A stretch of DNA of 64,000 nt from JAFIFT01 sp020051095 (GCF_964199965.1 NZ_CAXMZT010000010.1:62001-126000); one strand, 5' to 3'; positions 1-8,762 are shown, counted from the stretch's first letter. Numbers and translations: made by a program. Notes: generated by a model not told the origin, from the letters alone.

Positions 1-2
1 TG

Positions 3-1073
3 AACCTAACCTATGACATTCGCGAAGTGCTCAATCGGGTTCGCGCTGTCATTGAGAAATCACCAACAACGCTCCTATGCAATCAAAAGAAATTCGACGA
101 ATTAATGCGCGCATTTGAAAAGCACTACCAAGCATTTAATCAAATTCACCACGAGTGCCGTGTGCGCACAAGACATATGGCAAACGTGTTGCTTGACGAT
201 GAGGTAAAGCGCCGACAGAAAAATGGTGAAACGATACTATTTCTCAACGAAGAGGAATCAAAAGGTCTCAATTCAGAATCGTCAAAATCACTTAACCAAG
301 ACCAAACGAGTGAGCAAACACTTGGACAGGAACCAGCGCAAAAATCCGATACGATGACATCTCAAATTGATACAGCAAGCATTAACCCAATAACGACAGA
401 AAAAAAATCACCTGTGGCATCCCATTCCTTGTTTAGCTCAGGCACCATCCCTTCGGATAAGATGGGTCCTCGCGAGACAGAAACACCGTTATTAACTAAA
501 AAAATAGACACTGAAAAAAAACAAGGGGATATGGATGAGTCATACCGTAAAGCCCATTCACAATTAACACAGCTAATTTCAAACTCCAAAACATTGGATT
601 CACAACTTAAACTAAAAGTCGCTGAATTAATTAACGAGACTCATGAGATATATCAATCCAGTCGAGCGCCCACAGAACCATTGGTCAATGTGCTTTCCAA
701 AACCCATGATTTACTGACTGATACCGTTTCAGTCGATGACTATATGAGTGAAGCCTCCGATTTGCATGCACAATTCCCAGCAAGCAAGCTGTTTTTAGGG
801 CTAGCCATGAAGATGGTGGGGGTTGCCATTGTTTTTGGTGGTATCCCAGCAGTCACACTTTTAGCGTTCTGCCTCATGCCATTCCCGCTCACGCTCGTTG
901 CCGCTTTTATATGCACGGGAGCAGCAGCTTTGACCGCCCTAGTTGGCGGAGGGATGTGGCTAGGAGGTGAGCATATTTTAGAAGATGACCTCAACAAAAA
1001 TAAACTTTCCGGGATTATGGAAGACATCGGAAATATAAAATCGAGCGAGACAAATACATCCGCTAGCTTGTAA
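3..1073 (+). CDS. Orphan protein with C-terminal hydrophobic hairpin (5' end outside window)
   Basis: The frame is open from the first bases of the window, so the true start probably lies upstream; a GTG at 27 is the first start-like codon inside but nothing recommends it. The visible part is a long polar, Ser/Thr/Gln-rich region (about residues 60-180), a helical stretch, then two adjacent hydrophobic segments near the C-terminus (about 255-310) and a short polar tail ending with Glu, Ser and Thr residues. I recognise no enzymatic motif. A soluble N-terminal part followed by a membrane hairpin and polar tail is common among Legionella effector candidates, which is the only basis for suspecting translocation. 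The gene is followed by a convergent gene 19 bases away. Confidence 0.75.
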   Translation, partial: NLTYDIREVLNRVRAVIEKSPTTLLCNQKKFDELMRAFEKHYQAFNQIHHECRVRTRHMANVLLDDEVKRRQKNGETILFLNEEESKGLNSESSKSLNQDQTSEQTLGQEPAQKSDTMTSQIDTASINPITTEKKSPVASHSLFSSGTIPSDKMGPRETETPLLTKKIDTEKKQGDMDESYRKAHSQLTQLISNSKTLDSQLKLKVAELINETHEIYQSSRAPTEPLVNVLSKTHDLLTDTVSVDDYMSEASDLHAQFPASKLFLGLAMKMVGVAIVFGGIPAVTLLAFCLMPFPLTLVAAFICTGAAALTALVGGGMWLGGEHILEDDLNKNKLSGIMEDIGNIKSSETNTSASL

Positions 1074-1092
1074 CGAATTTAGCAATGTGCCG

Positions 1093-1527
1093 CTAAGATA
1101 AATATATCGCACCACCGGTTCGGGCCACTTTTTTCCACTCACATTGTGCCCCATGATAGCTGAGCGCTGTTACATCCGGCTCAGCAGGGCCTGATGCTGA
1201 CACCACAAAAACACAAACAGGCGATTCAAAGGCTTGTGTATCCTGCTTCACTGCGGTGACCGTGTAAGCGATATCAAATGTTGCATCCAAGGAAAAGCCA
1301 AAGCCATAAGTCATTGGTGTATCAGGGCGAGTATGCCCTGTTTCGATAGGCTGGCATGCCTTGTCGACAAAATAACCATTTTGATTAATCACTTTTAACG
1401 TCACTTGCCATTCACCCTTGTTTGAATAAATCGGATGCCATGTGTGAATGGCGCATTGGGAAAAGGCCCATGATCTTGAACCAACGAGCAGCATAAGAAC
1501 AAAATTTAACCAACAAATCCTTTTCAT
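1093..1527 (-). CDS. Small exported protein, unknown function
   Basis: Encodes 144 residues beginning with a clear signal peptide: Lys-Arg, a hydrophobic core, then cleavage probably after SWA. The mature part is about 120 residues with several cysteines (for instance in SQCAIHTW, DKACQ, PVCVFV and AQCEWK), suggesting a disulfide-stabilised periplasmic or secreted beta-rich protein. The ATG at 1527 is preceded by a GGAG-type ribosome site. No family recognised. It stands alone, convergent with the upstream gene; the region behind its start carries a hexanucleotide tandem repeat. Confidence 0.7.
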   Translation of the reverse strand: MKRICWLNFVLMLLVGSRSWAFSQCAIHTWHPIYSNKGEWQVTLKVINQNGYFVDKACQPIETGHTRPDTPMTYGFGFSLDATFDIAYTVTAVKQDTQAFESPVCVFVVSASGPAEPDVTALSYHGAQCEWKKVARTGGAIYLS

Positions 1528-1594
1528 GATAATCTCCTACAAAATCATCTAATGTAAATAATAATTCTATCCAATTCAACCGAGCCGTGAGCTG

Positions 1595-1643
<49 letters not shown>

Positions 1644-1734
1644 TTTAGCTTAGGGTATTTTTTTAACCGGACCTAGAGCAATTTCAACAACTTAGTTTAT
1701 ACTTAATAAAAGGCGGATTAATTAGGATAACCAT

Positions 1735-2331
1735 ATGAAAGTAGGTGCGTTTTTTCGCAATAATATTCTGATTATTGCGGGGCTTGGGCTGCCTGCGTTG
1801 GTCATGATCATTTTCATGGTATCGACGATGATACCAACAAAAATTGAAAACCCACCGAAATATAGTTTAGTGTTCGCTATCCAGGATTACTCTTCAGGCA
1901 ACCAAACACCCATCAGTGTGAACTTCGTGGTAAAAGATGGCATCTTATATGCGCAATACACTAAAAATGCCAATTCAAGTTATTACTATTGGAAGAAATT
2001 ATATCTCTATGATGCTAAAACTGAAAAAATCAAACAGCTATCATTTGGATTACCAACCAATATCGACAAAATCGAGGGTGTGCAGGAAGCCGTCGTGGAA
2101 TCAACACAAGGGTTAAAGCTGGATACTACCTTGCAATCCCCTGATGGGTATCAATTGCTGCAACAATGTAATACACGCCCTACTGGCCTTTTTGGCGAGT
2201 TGTTTATTGGCAGCCGATACAATTACCCTTGCCTTAAAAAGGGAGGAACTGATATCCGCTTAATGGGGAAAGCTGAGAAAAATTATTATTACCCTGGTAG
2301 CATTCAATTTATAGGTTGGGTAATATCATGA
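1735..2331 (+). CDS. Membrane-anchored protein, possible GDYXXLXY-type partner of the next gene
   Basis: Encodes 198 residues with one strong transmembrane segment near the N-terminus (about residues 10-30), followed by a soluble, probably extracytoplasmic domain rich in Tyr and beta-strand patterns. Its stop overlaps the start of the next gene by four bases (ATGA), so the two are almost certainly co-translated and functionally linked. In other bacteria DUF2157/DUF4401 multi-pass proteins are followed or preceded by a short single-pass GDYXXLXY-domain protein, and this pair has that architecture; the assignment is by layout and weak resemblance only. Confidence 0.75.
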   Translation: MKVGAFFRNNILIIAGLGLPALVMIIFMVSTMIPTKIENPPKYSLVFAIQDYSSGNQTPISVNFVVKDGILYAQYTKNANSSYYYWKKLYLYDAKTEKIKQLSFGLPTNIDKIEGVQEAVVESTQGLKLDTTLQSPDGYQLLQQCNTRPTGLFGELFIGSRYNYPCLKKGGTDIRLMGKAEKNYYYPGSIQFIGWVIS

Positions 2332-3272
2332 ATCGAAATGAAGCACTCGAGGAGATAATCGCCCTTGCCAAGCGCCATGGCCTGACACCGACAGATATTT
2401 CTGAAGCGCTCCAATCTTCCGATGAATCAGCAACACCGCGCAAAAAAAATATCATCAACCATGTTTTCGGTTATATGGGTGGTCTTCTAATTTTCGCAGG
2501 CATCGTCATTTTTATTGGCATGAAGTGGGATGACATTCATATCGTAGGCCGGATATTTCTGACGCTAGGATTTGGACTATGCTTGCTTATTATCGCCTTA
2601 ACTTTTTCTCAGAAAGCCTCGCTTGAAAAAGCGGCAACGCCGTTATTCCTTATTGCGGCAATCCTACAGCCCATTGGTATTATCATTTTTCTACAAGAAT
2701 ACACAACCGGCACGGACCCCGCCAAAGCAATTCTGTTTATTAGCCTATTGCTATTGTTCCAACAAGGGCTCATTTTTCTTGCCACACAACGCACTGTCTT
2801 GCTGTTTACTAGCGTATTTTTTATGTATGGGGCCTTTATTTCGGCATTTAGTTTGTTGGATGTTCCCTGTCGGACAACCTGGCTCGTGCTTTCCTTGTCG
2901 TTAATTCTTTTGACATTAGCCATCACTAAAACACGTCACCAACCATTAACGCCCCTCCTCTTTTTAATAGGGAGCATCAGTTTTTTCTGTGTGACGTTTG
3001 ATCTTTTGAAACGCCACCCCTATGAAATTTTCTATTTAGGCATAAGCTGTGCCTTCGTTTTCCTCGCGATTTCTATCCGTAGTCGAACCTTATTGGCAAC
3101 CTCAACACTTGCCACTCTCGCCTATATTGGTTATTTCACGGCGAAACACTTTCCCAACACCATTGGATGGCCAATAACCTTAATAATAATGGGAATGCTC
3201 TTAATCGCACTCAGTTCCTGGGTGATAAAATTAGATCGTAAATATATCAAGCGAAAGAAGGCAATCCATTGA
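2328..3272 (+). CDS. DUF2157-like multi-pass membrane protein
   Basis: Starts at the ATG at 2328, whose last bases form the stop of the preceding gene; an in-frame TTG at 2316 is less likely. The 314-residue product has a short cytoplasmic N-terminus with an EALEEIIALAKRHGL helix and a disordered linker, then about ten hydrophobic segments of roughly 20 residues from residue 45 to the end, and a basic C-terminus. An N-terminal helix followed by many short transmembrane helices, opening with a YMGGLLIFAG-like segment, fits DUF2157 membrane proteins of unknown function. Confidence 0.8.
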   Translation: MNRNEALEEIIALAKRHGLTPTDISEALQSSDESATPRKKNIINHVFGYMGGLLIFAGIVIFIGMKWDDIHIVGRIFLTLGFGLCLLIIALTFSQKASLEKAATPLFLIAAILQPIGIIIFLQEYTTGTDPAKAILFISLLLLFQQGLIFLATQRTVLLFTSVFFMYGAFISAFSLLDVPCRTTWLVLSLSLILLTLAITKTRHQPLTPLLFLIGSISFFCVTFDLLKRHPYEIFYLGISCAFVFLAISIRSRTLLATSTLATLAYIGYFTAKHFPNTIGWPITLIIMGMLLIALSSWVIKLDRKYIKRKKAIH

Positions 3273-3348
3273 TATTTCATTTCACAGCCACCCTAAAAGA
3301 TGTGTATACTGGTAGAAAAAAGAGTCAGGATTAACGATTGATACGCAC

Positions 3349-4167
3349 ATGCCAGTAGCCAAACGCTCCATACTTTTTGTCGCTTTTGTTTACCTAGTAT
3401 CTTGCAGCTTGTTAGTCAGCGCAAACCGTGTCAGTAAAAATCCACCGAGCATTCACCCAGAAAGAGCAGCTTCTGCAGAAGCATATCCCTACCCAAGCAA
3501 TTTATCGGGCGATATTACCTTTGTTAGTAACTATCTATCTTATGGTACCTCCAATACCAACAATTTACCCGCCCTTCAAGGCTCGATAACTTACACCCTG
3601 CCTTCTCAACTTTATGTCAGCTTATGGGGATCTAACATCATTATTGAAGGCTGGAAGCAATCGCTGGAATTATACCCTACTATTGGTTGGATGGGGGGAA
3701 GTAACGCTTGGGAATGGTATGTGTTTGGTGCATATGACGCCTATTTCTTCCGCCCCTTGGTGCCCAACCCAAGCTACTTTGAATTTGAGGGCGCTATCAC
3801 TCGCCATTTTTCCAAAGTGAACCTGCGTGTTGGGATGACTGGTTCCCCCAATTATTACGATAACTCTGGAAAAACAATTTATCCTTTTATTCGTCTCGAC
3901 ATCCCTTTACAAAACGATTATGAAATCCAGACCCAATTAGCCCACTCCTTCATTGAGAATAATGCCCGCTATGGGGTACCTGATTATACAGCCATTCGAC
4001 TTGGCATAATAAAAGCAAAATTTTTTGGGGAACTCGATGGAGCGATTTATTTTTACGCAACAACGATTCCTAAATCCCAATGCTTCCCTGAAGGCCCCGG
4101 ACTGCCTCCAATCGTTAATTCCTGTGGGCCGGGCGCATTCATCACATTAGGCCGATCATTTGGCTAA
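3349..4167 (+). CDS. TorF-family putative porin (Gcw_chp/TIGR02001-like)
   Basis: Encodes 272 residues. An N-terminal signal peptide (hydrophobic stretch ending near SANR) is followed by a proline-rich linker and then a beta-rich domain opening with SGDITFVSNYLSYGTSNT, which matches the start of the Gcw_chp/TorF porin-like family, where an NYxxRGxS-like motif introduces an outer-membrane barrel. Alternating aromatic/polar strands and glycines continue to the end (LGIIKAKFFGELDGAIYFYA). The last residues GRSFG are not a canonical barrel-terminal Phe but end in an aromatic-containing strand. Likely located in the outer membrane; substrate unknown. Confidence 0.75.
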   Translation: MPVAKRSILFVAFVYLVSCSLLVSANRVSKNPPSIHPERAASAEAYPYPSNLSGDITFVSNYLSYGTSNTNNLPALQGSITYTLPSQLYVSLWGSNIIIEGWKQSLELYPTIGWMGGSNAWEWYVFGAYDAYFFRPLVPNPSYFEFEGAITRHFSKVNLRVGMTGSPNYYDNSGKTIYPFIRLDIPLQNDYEIQTQLAHSFIENNARYGVPDYTAIRLGIIKAKFFGELDGAIYFYATTIPKSQCFPEGPGLPPIVNSCGPGAFITLGRSFG

Positions 4168-4307
4168 TTGCACTCCAAAAAACGAGTTCCTCTTTCATTA
4201 TGCAGTAGATGCGACATTTATTCATGAAATCACTTTGGCTATGAAACCCTAGAAACCTCGCCCTCCACTTCATGCCTGACTCTTCTACACAAATATAGAA
4301 TTTACGG

Positions 4308-4427
4308 GGAAACGTCAGATTTTTTGCAGGTCGGGAGAAAATGATTCAAAAAAAGCGCAGCATACATCAGTATGTGAGCACTTTTTTGAATCATTTTCTC
4401 TCGAGATGCGCCAAATATGACGTTTCG
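4308..4427. repeat. Long imperfect hairpin (about 50-bp arms)
   Basis: The left arm (from GGAAACGTC at 4308) and right arm (to GACGTTTCG at 4427) are imperfect reverse complements. The best match is a 20-base block, GAGAAAATGATTCAAAAAA, against its complement about 30 bases later, with a small inner hairpin CATAC-ATCA-GTATG at the tip. It lies between a porin gene and the 3' end of a minus-strand gene. It could be a non-autonomous mobile element or a stable RNA hairpin. No second copy was seen here. Confidence 0.75.
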
Positions 4428-4450
4428 GTGAGAAGTGACCAAGAGACAGC

Positions 4451-4566
4451 GCTTCATGCGGAGGGTCCAGGAACTGAGATGTTTTTAATTGTAACGATAG
4501 TTCGATATCCATGGATCCTCCGCATTCGCGGAGGAAGACAGAAAAAGTATAAAGCGGGATTGAATT
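4451..4566 (+). repeat. Dispersed hairpin repeat, copy A
   Basis: Runs from GCTTCATGCGGAGG to GCGGGATTGAAT and contains the palindrome CCTCCGCATTCGCGGAGG (4517-4534). A diverged copy in the opposite orientation lies at 32912-33055, sharing the blocks GGGTCCAGGAACTGAGATGT, TCCATGGATCCTCCGC and the flanking AGGATTGAAT. The middle spacer differs in length. It has no coding content. The GCGGAGG hairpins resemble REP-type palindromes. Confidence 0.8.
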
Positions 4567-4601
4567 GGGAAGTTATTTCGTCAGTTTAAATGAAAATTTA
4601 A

Positions 4602-6050
4602 TTATCCTTTTTTGGGGAGGGATCTGGGGTTTTTTGAAGATTTAGCAGATTCTTCTTCCTTTTCTAATTCTTTTTCGTCAAAAAAAAGAGGGCCAATTCT
4701 TGGGACTTGATTCTCCGTTGTCACAAAGAGAATCATCGTACCAACATCCGCATAAGCATGGGCGAACAAAGACAAAAAGAATACCCCTAAAATATCGCAT
4801 GCTTTATTTGATTCAACCCCGACGAGGGTTTCAAATACTTTGCAAATCAGCAATATGGCAACAAATAGGATAACAAAATAGTGGGGATTCGGCTTGATGA
4901 TTTTTTGACTCTTTGCTTGATAAAAGTTCGCGATTTTATCTTGAAGGCCATATGGTATGGGCTGCTTATTAAGAATAGCTTCTAATCGCCGGCCGTTTGA
5001 AAGCGCTGAATTTTTCTTAGTTAACGTTTGTGTAAACGATGGAACCAGAATTCGCAACCCAATGGACAGCGGAAATTTTGTGGGCTTGGAAAAATGGAAT
5101 GCCTCGGATACCCATTCCGATAAATCAGGCACTTCGATTTCAGAGTCTTTTAACAATTCGTTGATATCATGGAAATAAAACGCTTTTAGTTTGGGTTGAT
5201 AGCCAATGAAGACAATGTGTTCGTTAGCTTCTAACGTAAATGCCACAGGGAAATCAATATTATTCTTAATCAGTAGGCTTTTGTAGTGATTGAAACAAGC
5301 ATTGAGCTCCGATTTAGTATAATGACGAATAGTACTTTTGACTATTTCATATCCCCCTTTCCTCGCTAGTGCATTGGACATCAAAAGATTGTTTAAAAAT
5401 AGTTTTTCTTTGGCAACTTGACTATCCATGTTTTGTATTATGCTGAATTCATTGATATGCTCCATGCCTTTAAAGCCTTCAAAATCTGGCTGATTTGCTT
5501 GTATAACAACAATATTTTGCAAAACAGCAAGGCATTCTTGTTGCATTGTTTGAGGGATCGTTTTGTAAAAGTTGTGGCGGATTCTCTCTCTGACTTTTGT
5601 GCGAAATTCTCGGGCAAACTCCTTGATTGAAAATGGCTTTACAATAGTATCGTAGTAGTTAATTGCCTCCTGATATGACCTTAACACGAGCTTGTTAAAG
5701 AGTTTAATTCGTGTATTGTATTGAAAAAAACCTTGATGGCCGAGTAGAAATGCATTAAGGGCAGCATGTGTTTCTCCATAACACATCCCCTCGCTGAATT
5801 TATAAAATCGGGGAAAGAGGCTTTGCAGTATACGTATCAAAAATAATTGACCATTTTTGAAGTGGATGTTTTTATTAGCTACTGTTTGCAGCGCTTTCTG
5901 CGTTTTTCCGACTAAGACTTGCTGGGTAATTTTAGTTTCATAATAACTCGCGTGATGGGGCCCACTATCGGTAAGATTCGAATCAATTGATTCGTCCTCC
6001 ATCGATTCAATGTCATCACTATCCGTTTTGCCAATCACCTTTTCCTTCAT
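4602..6050 (-). CDS. Effector-like protein with candidate papain-type Cys-His-Asp triad and C-terminal membrane segments
   Basis: I chose the ATG at 6050 (482 residues); an upstream TTG at 6080 is possible. The N-terminus is acidic and polar. Residues 86-94 read SEGMCYGET, a Cys at the start of a helix as in papain-like peptidases. Around residue 278, NEHIVFIGY supplies a His leading a beta strand, and about 17 residues later FYFHDIN supplies an Asp, the spacing seen in clan CA enzymes such as the YopT/C58 group. Two hydrophobic segments follow (about 405-450), then a charged tail rich in Glu, Lys and Ser. I see no full-length family match; the triad is inferred from motif and spacing. If correct, this is a membrane-anchored cysteine protease or acyltransferase of effector type. 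The gene stands alone. Confidence 0.75.
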   Translation of the reverse strand: MKEKVIGKTDSDDIESMEDESIDSNLTDSGPHHASYYETKITQQVLVGKTQKALQTVANKNIHFKNGQLFLIRILQSLFPRFYKFSEGMCYGETHAALNAFLLGHQGFFQYNTRIKLFNKLVLRSYQEAINYYDTIVKPFSIKEFAREFRTKVRERIRHNFYKTIPQTMQQECLAVLQNIVVIQANQPDFEGFKGMEHINEFSIIQNMDSQVAKEKLFLNNLLMSNALARKGGYEIVKSTIRHYTKSELNACFNHYKSLLIKNNIDFPVAFTLEANEHIVFIGYQPKLKAFYFHDINELLKDSEIEVPDLSEWVSEAFHFSKPTKFPLSIGLRILVPSFTQTLTKKNSALSNGRRLEAILNKQPIPYGLQDKIANFYQAKSQKIIKPNPHYFVILFVAILLICKVFETLVGVESNKACDILGVFFLSLFAHAYADVGTMILFVTTENQVPRIGPLFFDEKELEKEEESAKSSKNPRSLPKKG

Positions 6051-6340
6051 ACGATTAGTCCCTAATCCTCGTGCTAACAATAGCTAAAATTAAGCCTTCA
6101 CTATTGTCATGCTGCGTCCCTAGCATTATTGCAGCGCGTTAAACGCCGCAATCACTTTTTTGAAAGATATCCAATATTCTATTCAAGTGTTGATGGATAA
6201 GGAGATCATTGTTGAACGCGCCTTTCATGAAAACTACTTGTGAAATACAAAAAAAGAGGAAAAAAATCCCTAAGTGAACGTGGTAATACCTATCCATTCA
6301 ATCAGGCTAGGCAATTCCGTAGGGAAAATCTTTGTAATCC

Positions 6341-7090
6341 TTAAGCCATTGTCGAAGAAAAAACGGTTAAGCCAACGATTGCCATATGCGCATCGACATG
6401 TTTCAATCGTAACGCAGTTTGTGACCATTCGCCAGCCCCTAGACCGGAGGTAAGATTGCCAAGGTATTGATACTTGTAGCCTACCGTCACTAATAGATTT
6501 TCTTGAACAGGCTCTTGAACGCCGATGCTAGCTGAGTAGGTAGCATTGATTGGTTGATTATCAGCAAACGCGGGGGTTGTTCTTGGTGTCACATTTTCCC
6601 TTGCATTTTCATGGTATCCTTTAACATCAATGGTGGCGACGCCGATGCCAAATTGCGCATAAGCCTGTGTTTCGTTTCCTAATGGCATGATTAAACGATT
6701 CACCACCATCAACGTATTGGGTTGAATATACCAATGATAACGATAGCGATGAGAGGAACTTAAGGAATATTGCATCACTGAATCGCCAATATCTTGTTTA
6801 GCAAAATGTTGAAACGATAGCCCAATCCAATATTGGGAAAACCAATTGCTCTGACATGGTAACATTAGCCCCGCCGTTACCCCAACCATTGCCTGACTGT
6901 CGTGTTTGGTCAAATAAGTATCATTAGTCATACTGTTCGTTGATAAAGAGCCATTTTGGATGGTAATACTTGAAAGATTAGACAATCTAGCCAGACCTGC
7001 ATCTAAGGACGCAAACGATTGGTTAGCAAACAACTGTTGATTCGAAAAGCTCAACAGGCCTATACATCCAAACCGAATAAACCGATTCAT
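6341..7090 (-). CDS. Outer-membrane beta-barrel protein, unknown function
   Basis: Start set at the ATG at 7090 (MNRFIRFG); an in-frame TTG lies nine bases upstream. The 249-residue product has a signal peptide (hydrophobic core ending near LFA-NQS), then alternating strands with aromatic girdle residues, for example QAMVGVTAGLMLP, FSQYWIGLSFQHF, AYAQFGIGVATIDV and ASIGVQEPVQENLLVTVGYKYQYLG. This is the pattern of a small, about eight-stranded, OmpW/OmpA-like barrel such as those commonly annotated in Legionella. It has no plug or periplasmic domain. Single gene, with repeat-rich DNA upstream. Confidence 0.75.
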   Translation of the reverse strand: MNRFIRFGCIGLLSFSNQQLFANQSFASLDAGLARLSNLSSITIQNGSLSTNSMTNDTYLTKHDSQAMVGVTAGLMLPCQSNWFSQYWIGLSFQHFAKQDIGDSVMQYSLSSSHRYRYHWYIQPNTLMVVNRLIMPLGNETQAYAQFGIGVATIDVKGYHENARENVTPRTTPAFADNQPINATYSASIGVQEPVQENLLVTVGYKYQYLGNLTSGLGAGEWSQTALRLKHVDAHMAIVGLTVFSSTMA

Positions 7091-7275
7091 AATAGTCAAC
7101 CTGATAGCAAGAGACAGACGCTTCTATAAGGAAACATCCCAAGCGACATTTCCTAACTCCTTAAGAAAAAAATCTTCTTAATGTTAGCGAGAATTATATA
7201 CCCGTGATCATTCAAAATGCGAGGCCTTGGCTGCCTTTATTTTTGCAAACAACTTCTAAAATAATTTTCTTCATC

Positions 7276-7398
7276 AGGACTTACGAAAAACCCCAAGGTC
7301 GAGGCAAAAAAAGTTTTTAATGAGGGAGTTTAGATTAAGTAAAAGACCGAATTAAAAACTTTTTTTAACGAAGAGATTGGGATTTTCTCGTAAGTCCT
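7276..7398. mobile_element. MITE-like element, family 1, copy 1
   Basis: A 123-base element bounded by inverted ends AGGACTTACGAAAAACCCCAA and its near-complement ending CGTAAGTCCT. The interior includes GAGGGAGTTTAGATTAA and an inner inverted pair of AAAGTTTTTAAT with ATTAAAAACTTTTT. An almost identical copy lies at 47649-47771. It is too short to code for anything. Terminal inverted repeats and high identity between distant copies indicate a non-autonomous transposable element. No clear target duplication was found. Confidence 0.88.
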
Positions 7399-7408
7399 AT
7401 TCATTTTA

Positions 7409-7470
7409 CCTTCTCCCCAGGCATGGGGAGAAGGTGCCCAACGGGCGGATGAGGGGTTGTTGAATCGAAG
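7409..7470. repeat. CCTTCTCCCC hairpin repeat, copy 1
   Basis: A ten-base stem CCTTCTCCCC/GGGGAGAAGG with a six-base loop, followed by TGCCCAACGGGCGGATGAGGGG and TTGTTGAATCGAAGT. A nearly identical copy is at 63094-63156 and a degraded one at 34087-34142. In all three cases it sits just beyond the stop codon of a minus-strand gene, so it may help end or stabilise transcripts. Confidence 0.85.
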
Positions 7471-7508
7471 TGACTTTCTTGATGGGTGGCAACGTCGGAT
7501 TGAAATGC

Positions 7509-8249
7509 CTACACCGTCATTTGCGTCGACACCGTTTTATCTTGGCCCATCACTTCGAGTTCATTTTTAATCAATCCCCAATGCCCCAGTGTGTAATGCT
7601 CGCCTATGTTGGGTTTATAGTAATGCATAGATTGACTCCCCAGCAGTTTATTCAAGGCATCGAGTAGATAAGACGATTTCGAGTGATTATGAAAGCGCGT
7701 TGATGGATTGGTGAAGAACTTATCCAACATGTCAATCACCTCCTTCTTGGAGCATGCCGCCTTGAACATTGCTACCATTTCGAGTGCTTTATCTTTCCCC
7801 GAATTACCGTGACGGAAACCTGACAGCCACCCAAGATCGTTACTGGTAGTGCTACCATTTTTGGATTGATTCGCGTAATTAGTAAGCCCTTCAGTCAAAG
7901 CTACAATTAACCCTTTAGGAATGATGCTGTCTGAGGTGCTGCTGATCGTACCCATAGTCTGGGATATCGCCTCACTGGAAGCATGACGCTGATACTTTGA
8001 TGGCAACTGGCGTTTAGGACCCATCGGACGATCAAGGTTCAAATGCTTGAGCTTTGGAGCCTTTGTCTCTTCGACAGGTGATTTACCAGTAGTTAAAGGT
8101 TGTGGCGCAGGAGATTGGGATGGTAATGAACTAGCACCGAATAAGCGTCTATCAATCAATTCACTTTTTCGCGTTTCAACAATCCCTGCTGGAATTTGAG
8201 AATGGTGATTAATCGCCCCTGATTCCTTATTTTGATGTTTAGACGGCAT
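7509..8249 (-). CDS. Orphan effector-like protein with HGN/HNHS module
   Basis: The ATG at 8249 (MPSKHQNKES) has a good AAGGAAG ribosome site five bases upstream, so it is preferred over an earlier in-frame codon. The product has 246 residues. The first half is polar, Pro- and Ser-rich and probably disordered. The second half contains LGWLSGFRHGNSGKDKALEM, then about 45 residues later TRFHNHSKSSYLLDALNKLL. A similar pattern (Trp, Gly-His/Gly-x-x-Ser/His, helices, then a Ser/Leu helix) occurs twice in the protein at 16025-16795, so both may use the same Legionella-type helical module (DUF5617-like, not certain). No catalytic motif identified. Confidence 0.72.
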   Translation of the reverse strand: MPSKHQNKESGAINHHSQIPAGIVETRKSELIDRRLFGASSLPSQSPAPQPLTTGKSPVEETKAPKLKHLNLDRPMGPKRQLPSKYQRHASSEAISQTMGTISSTSDSIIPKGLIVALTEGLTNYANQSKNGSTTSNDLGWLSGFRHGNSGKDKALEMVAMFKAACSKKEVIDMLDKFFTNPSTRFHNHSKSSYLLDALNKLLGSQSMHYYKPNIGEHYTLGHWGLIKNELEVMGQDKTVSTQMTV

Positions 8250-8762
8250 AAGTACTTCCTTATAAAATAGTTCATACAAAAGCTAGGCAATATTGACTAT
8301 CCTAAGGGCAATATAATCAATTTTAAAATAAATATCTATTACTTTTGCAATCCTAATTTGATGTAAGACAAGATTTTGCCTGAGCAAATACATGCTAACA
8401 ATCCACTAAATTCTGCACCCAGATAGGCTGAATACGATCAAGCATATTGCCTATTTATTTTGCTTACTGTAGAATATTAACCCGTCACAATTGGGCAATT
8501 GAGCTGGATAAGTTGTTGGCCTTATTACAATGGTGTCTAACGTAGCTTTCCGAAAAAAGTAATCAAATTTAATGCACAGAAGATCGCGTTGAATTTGTGT
8601 ATTGAACGAATTCAAATTAATTGACTTAAATTTCAATGGGTTAAATAACTCCAAAAGAATTAATTTAATTCATTAACGTATTATGGGTACTCTTGTTAAT
8701 GAGTGATACCCGGCCGGTTCAATATTAATTAACCATTAATCTTTATTTAGAATGAGGCTTGG
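8250..8762. other. AT-rich intergenic region upstream of the asparagine synthetase-like gene
   Basis: About 500 bases without a convincing gene. The DNA is visibly AT-rich. The only structure seen is a short inverted repeat, GGGTA-CTC / GAG-TGA-TACCC, at 8685-8711, about 50 bases before the downstream start; it could be an operator or an attenuator-like hairpin. The region probably holds divergent promoters for its two neighbours. Confidence 0.5.
8685..8711. promoter_or_regulatory. Short inverted repeat in leader of the 8763 operon
   Basis: GGGTACTC and GAGTGATACCC can pair, with TTGTTAAT as the loop. The location, about 50 bases before the start of a three-gene cassette, suggests an operator or RNA hairpin, but no regulator gene is adjacent. 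Confidence 0.3.

Noticed and set aside
4341..4589. Plus-strand frame of 82 codons
   Set aside because: It lies entirely across the long hairpin and the GCGGAGG repeat, so the reading frame is a by-product of repeat sequence.
8451..8654. 67-codon minus-strand frame upstream of the asparagine synthetase-like gene
   Set aside because: AT-rich chance frame with no ribosome site or recognisable pattern.
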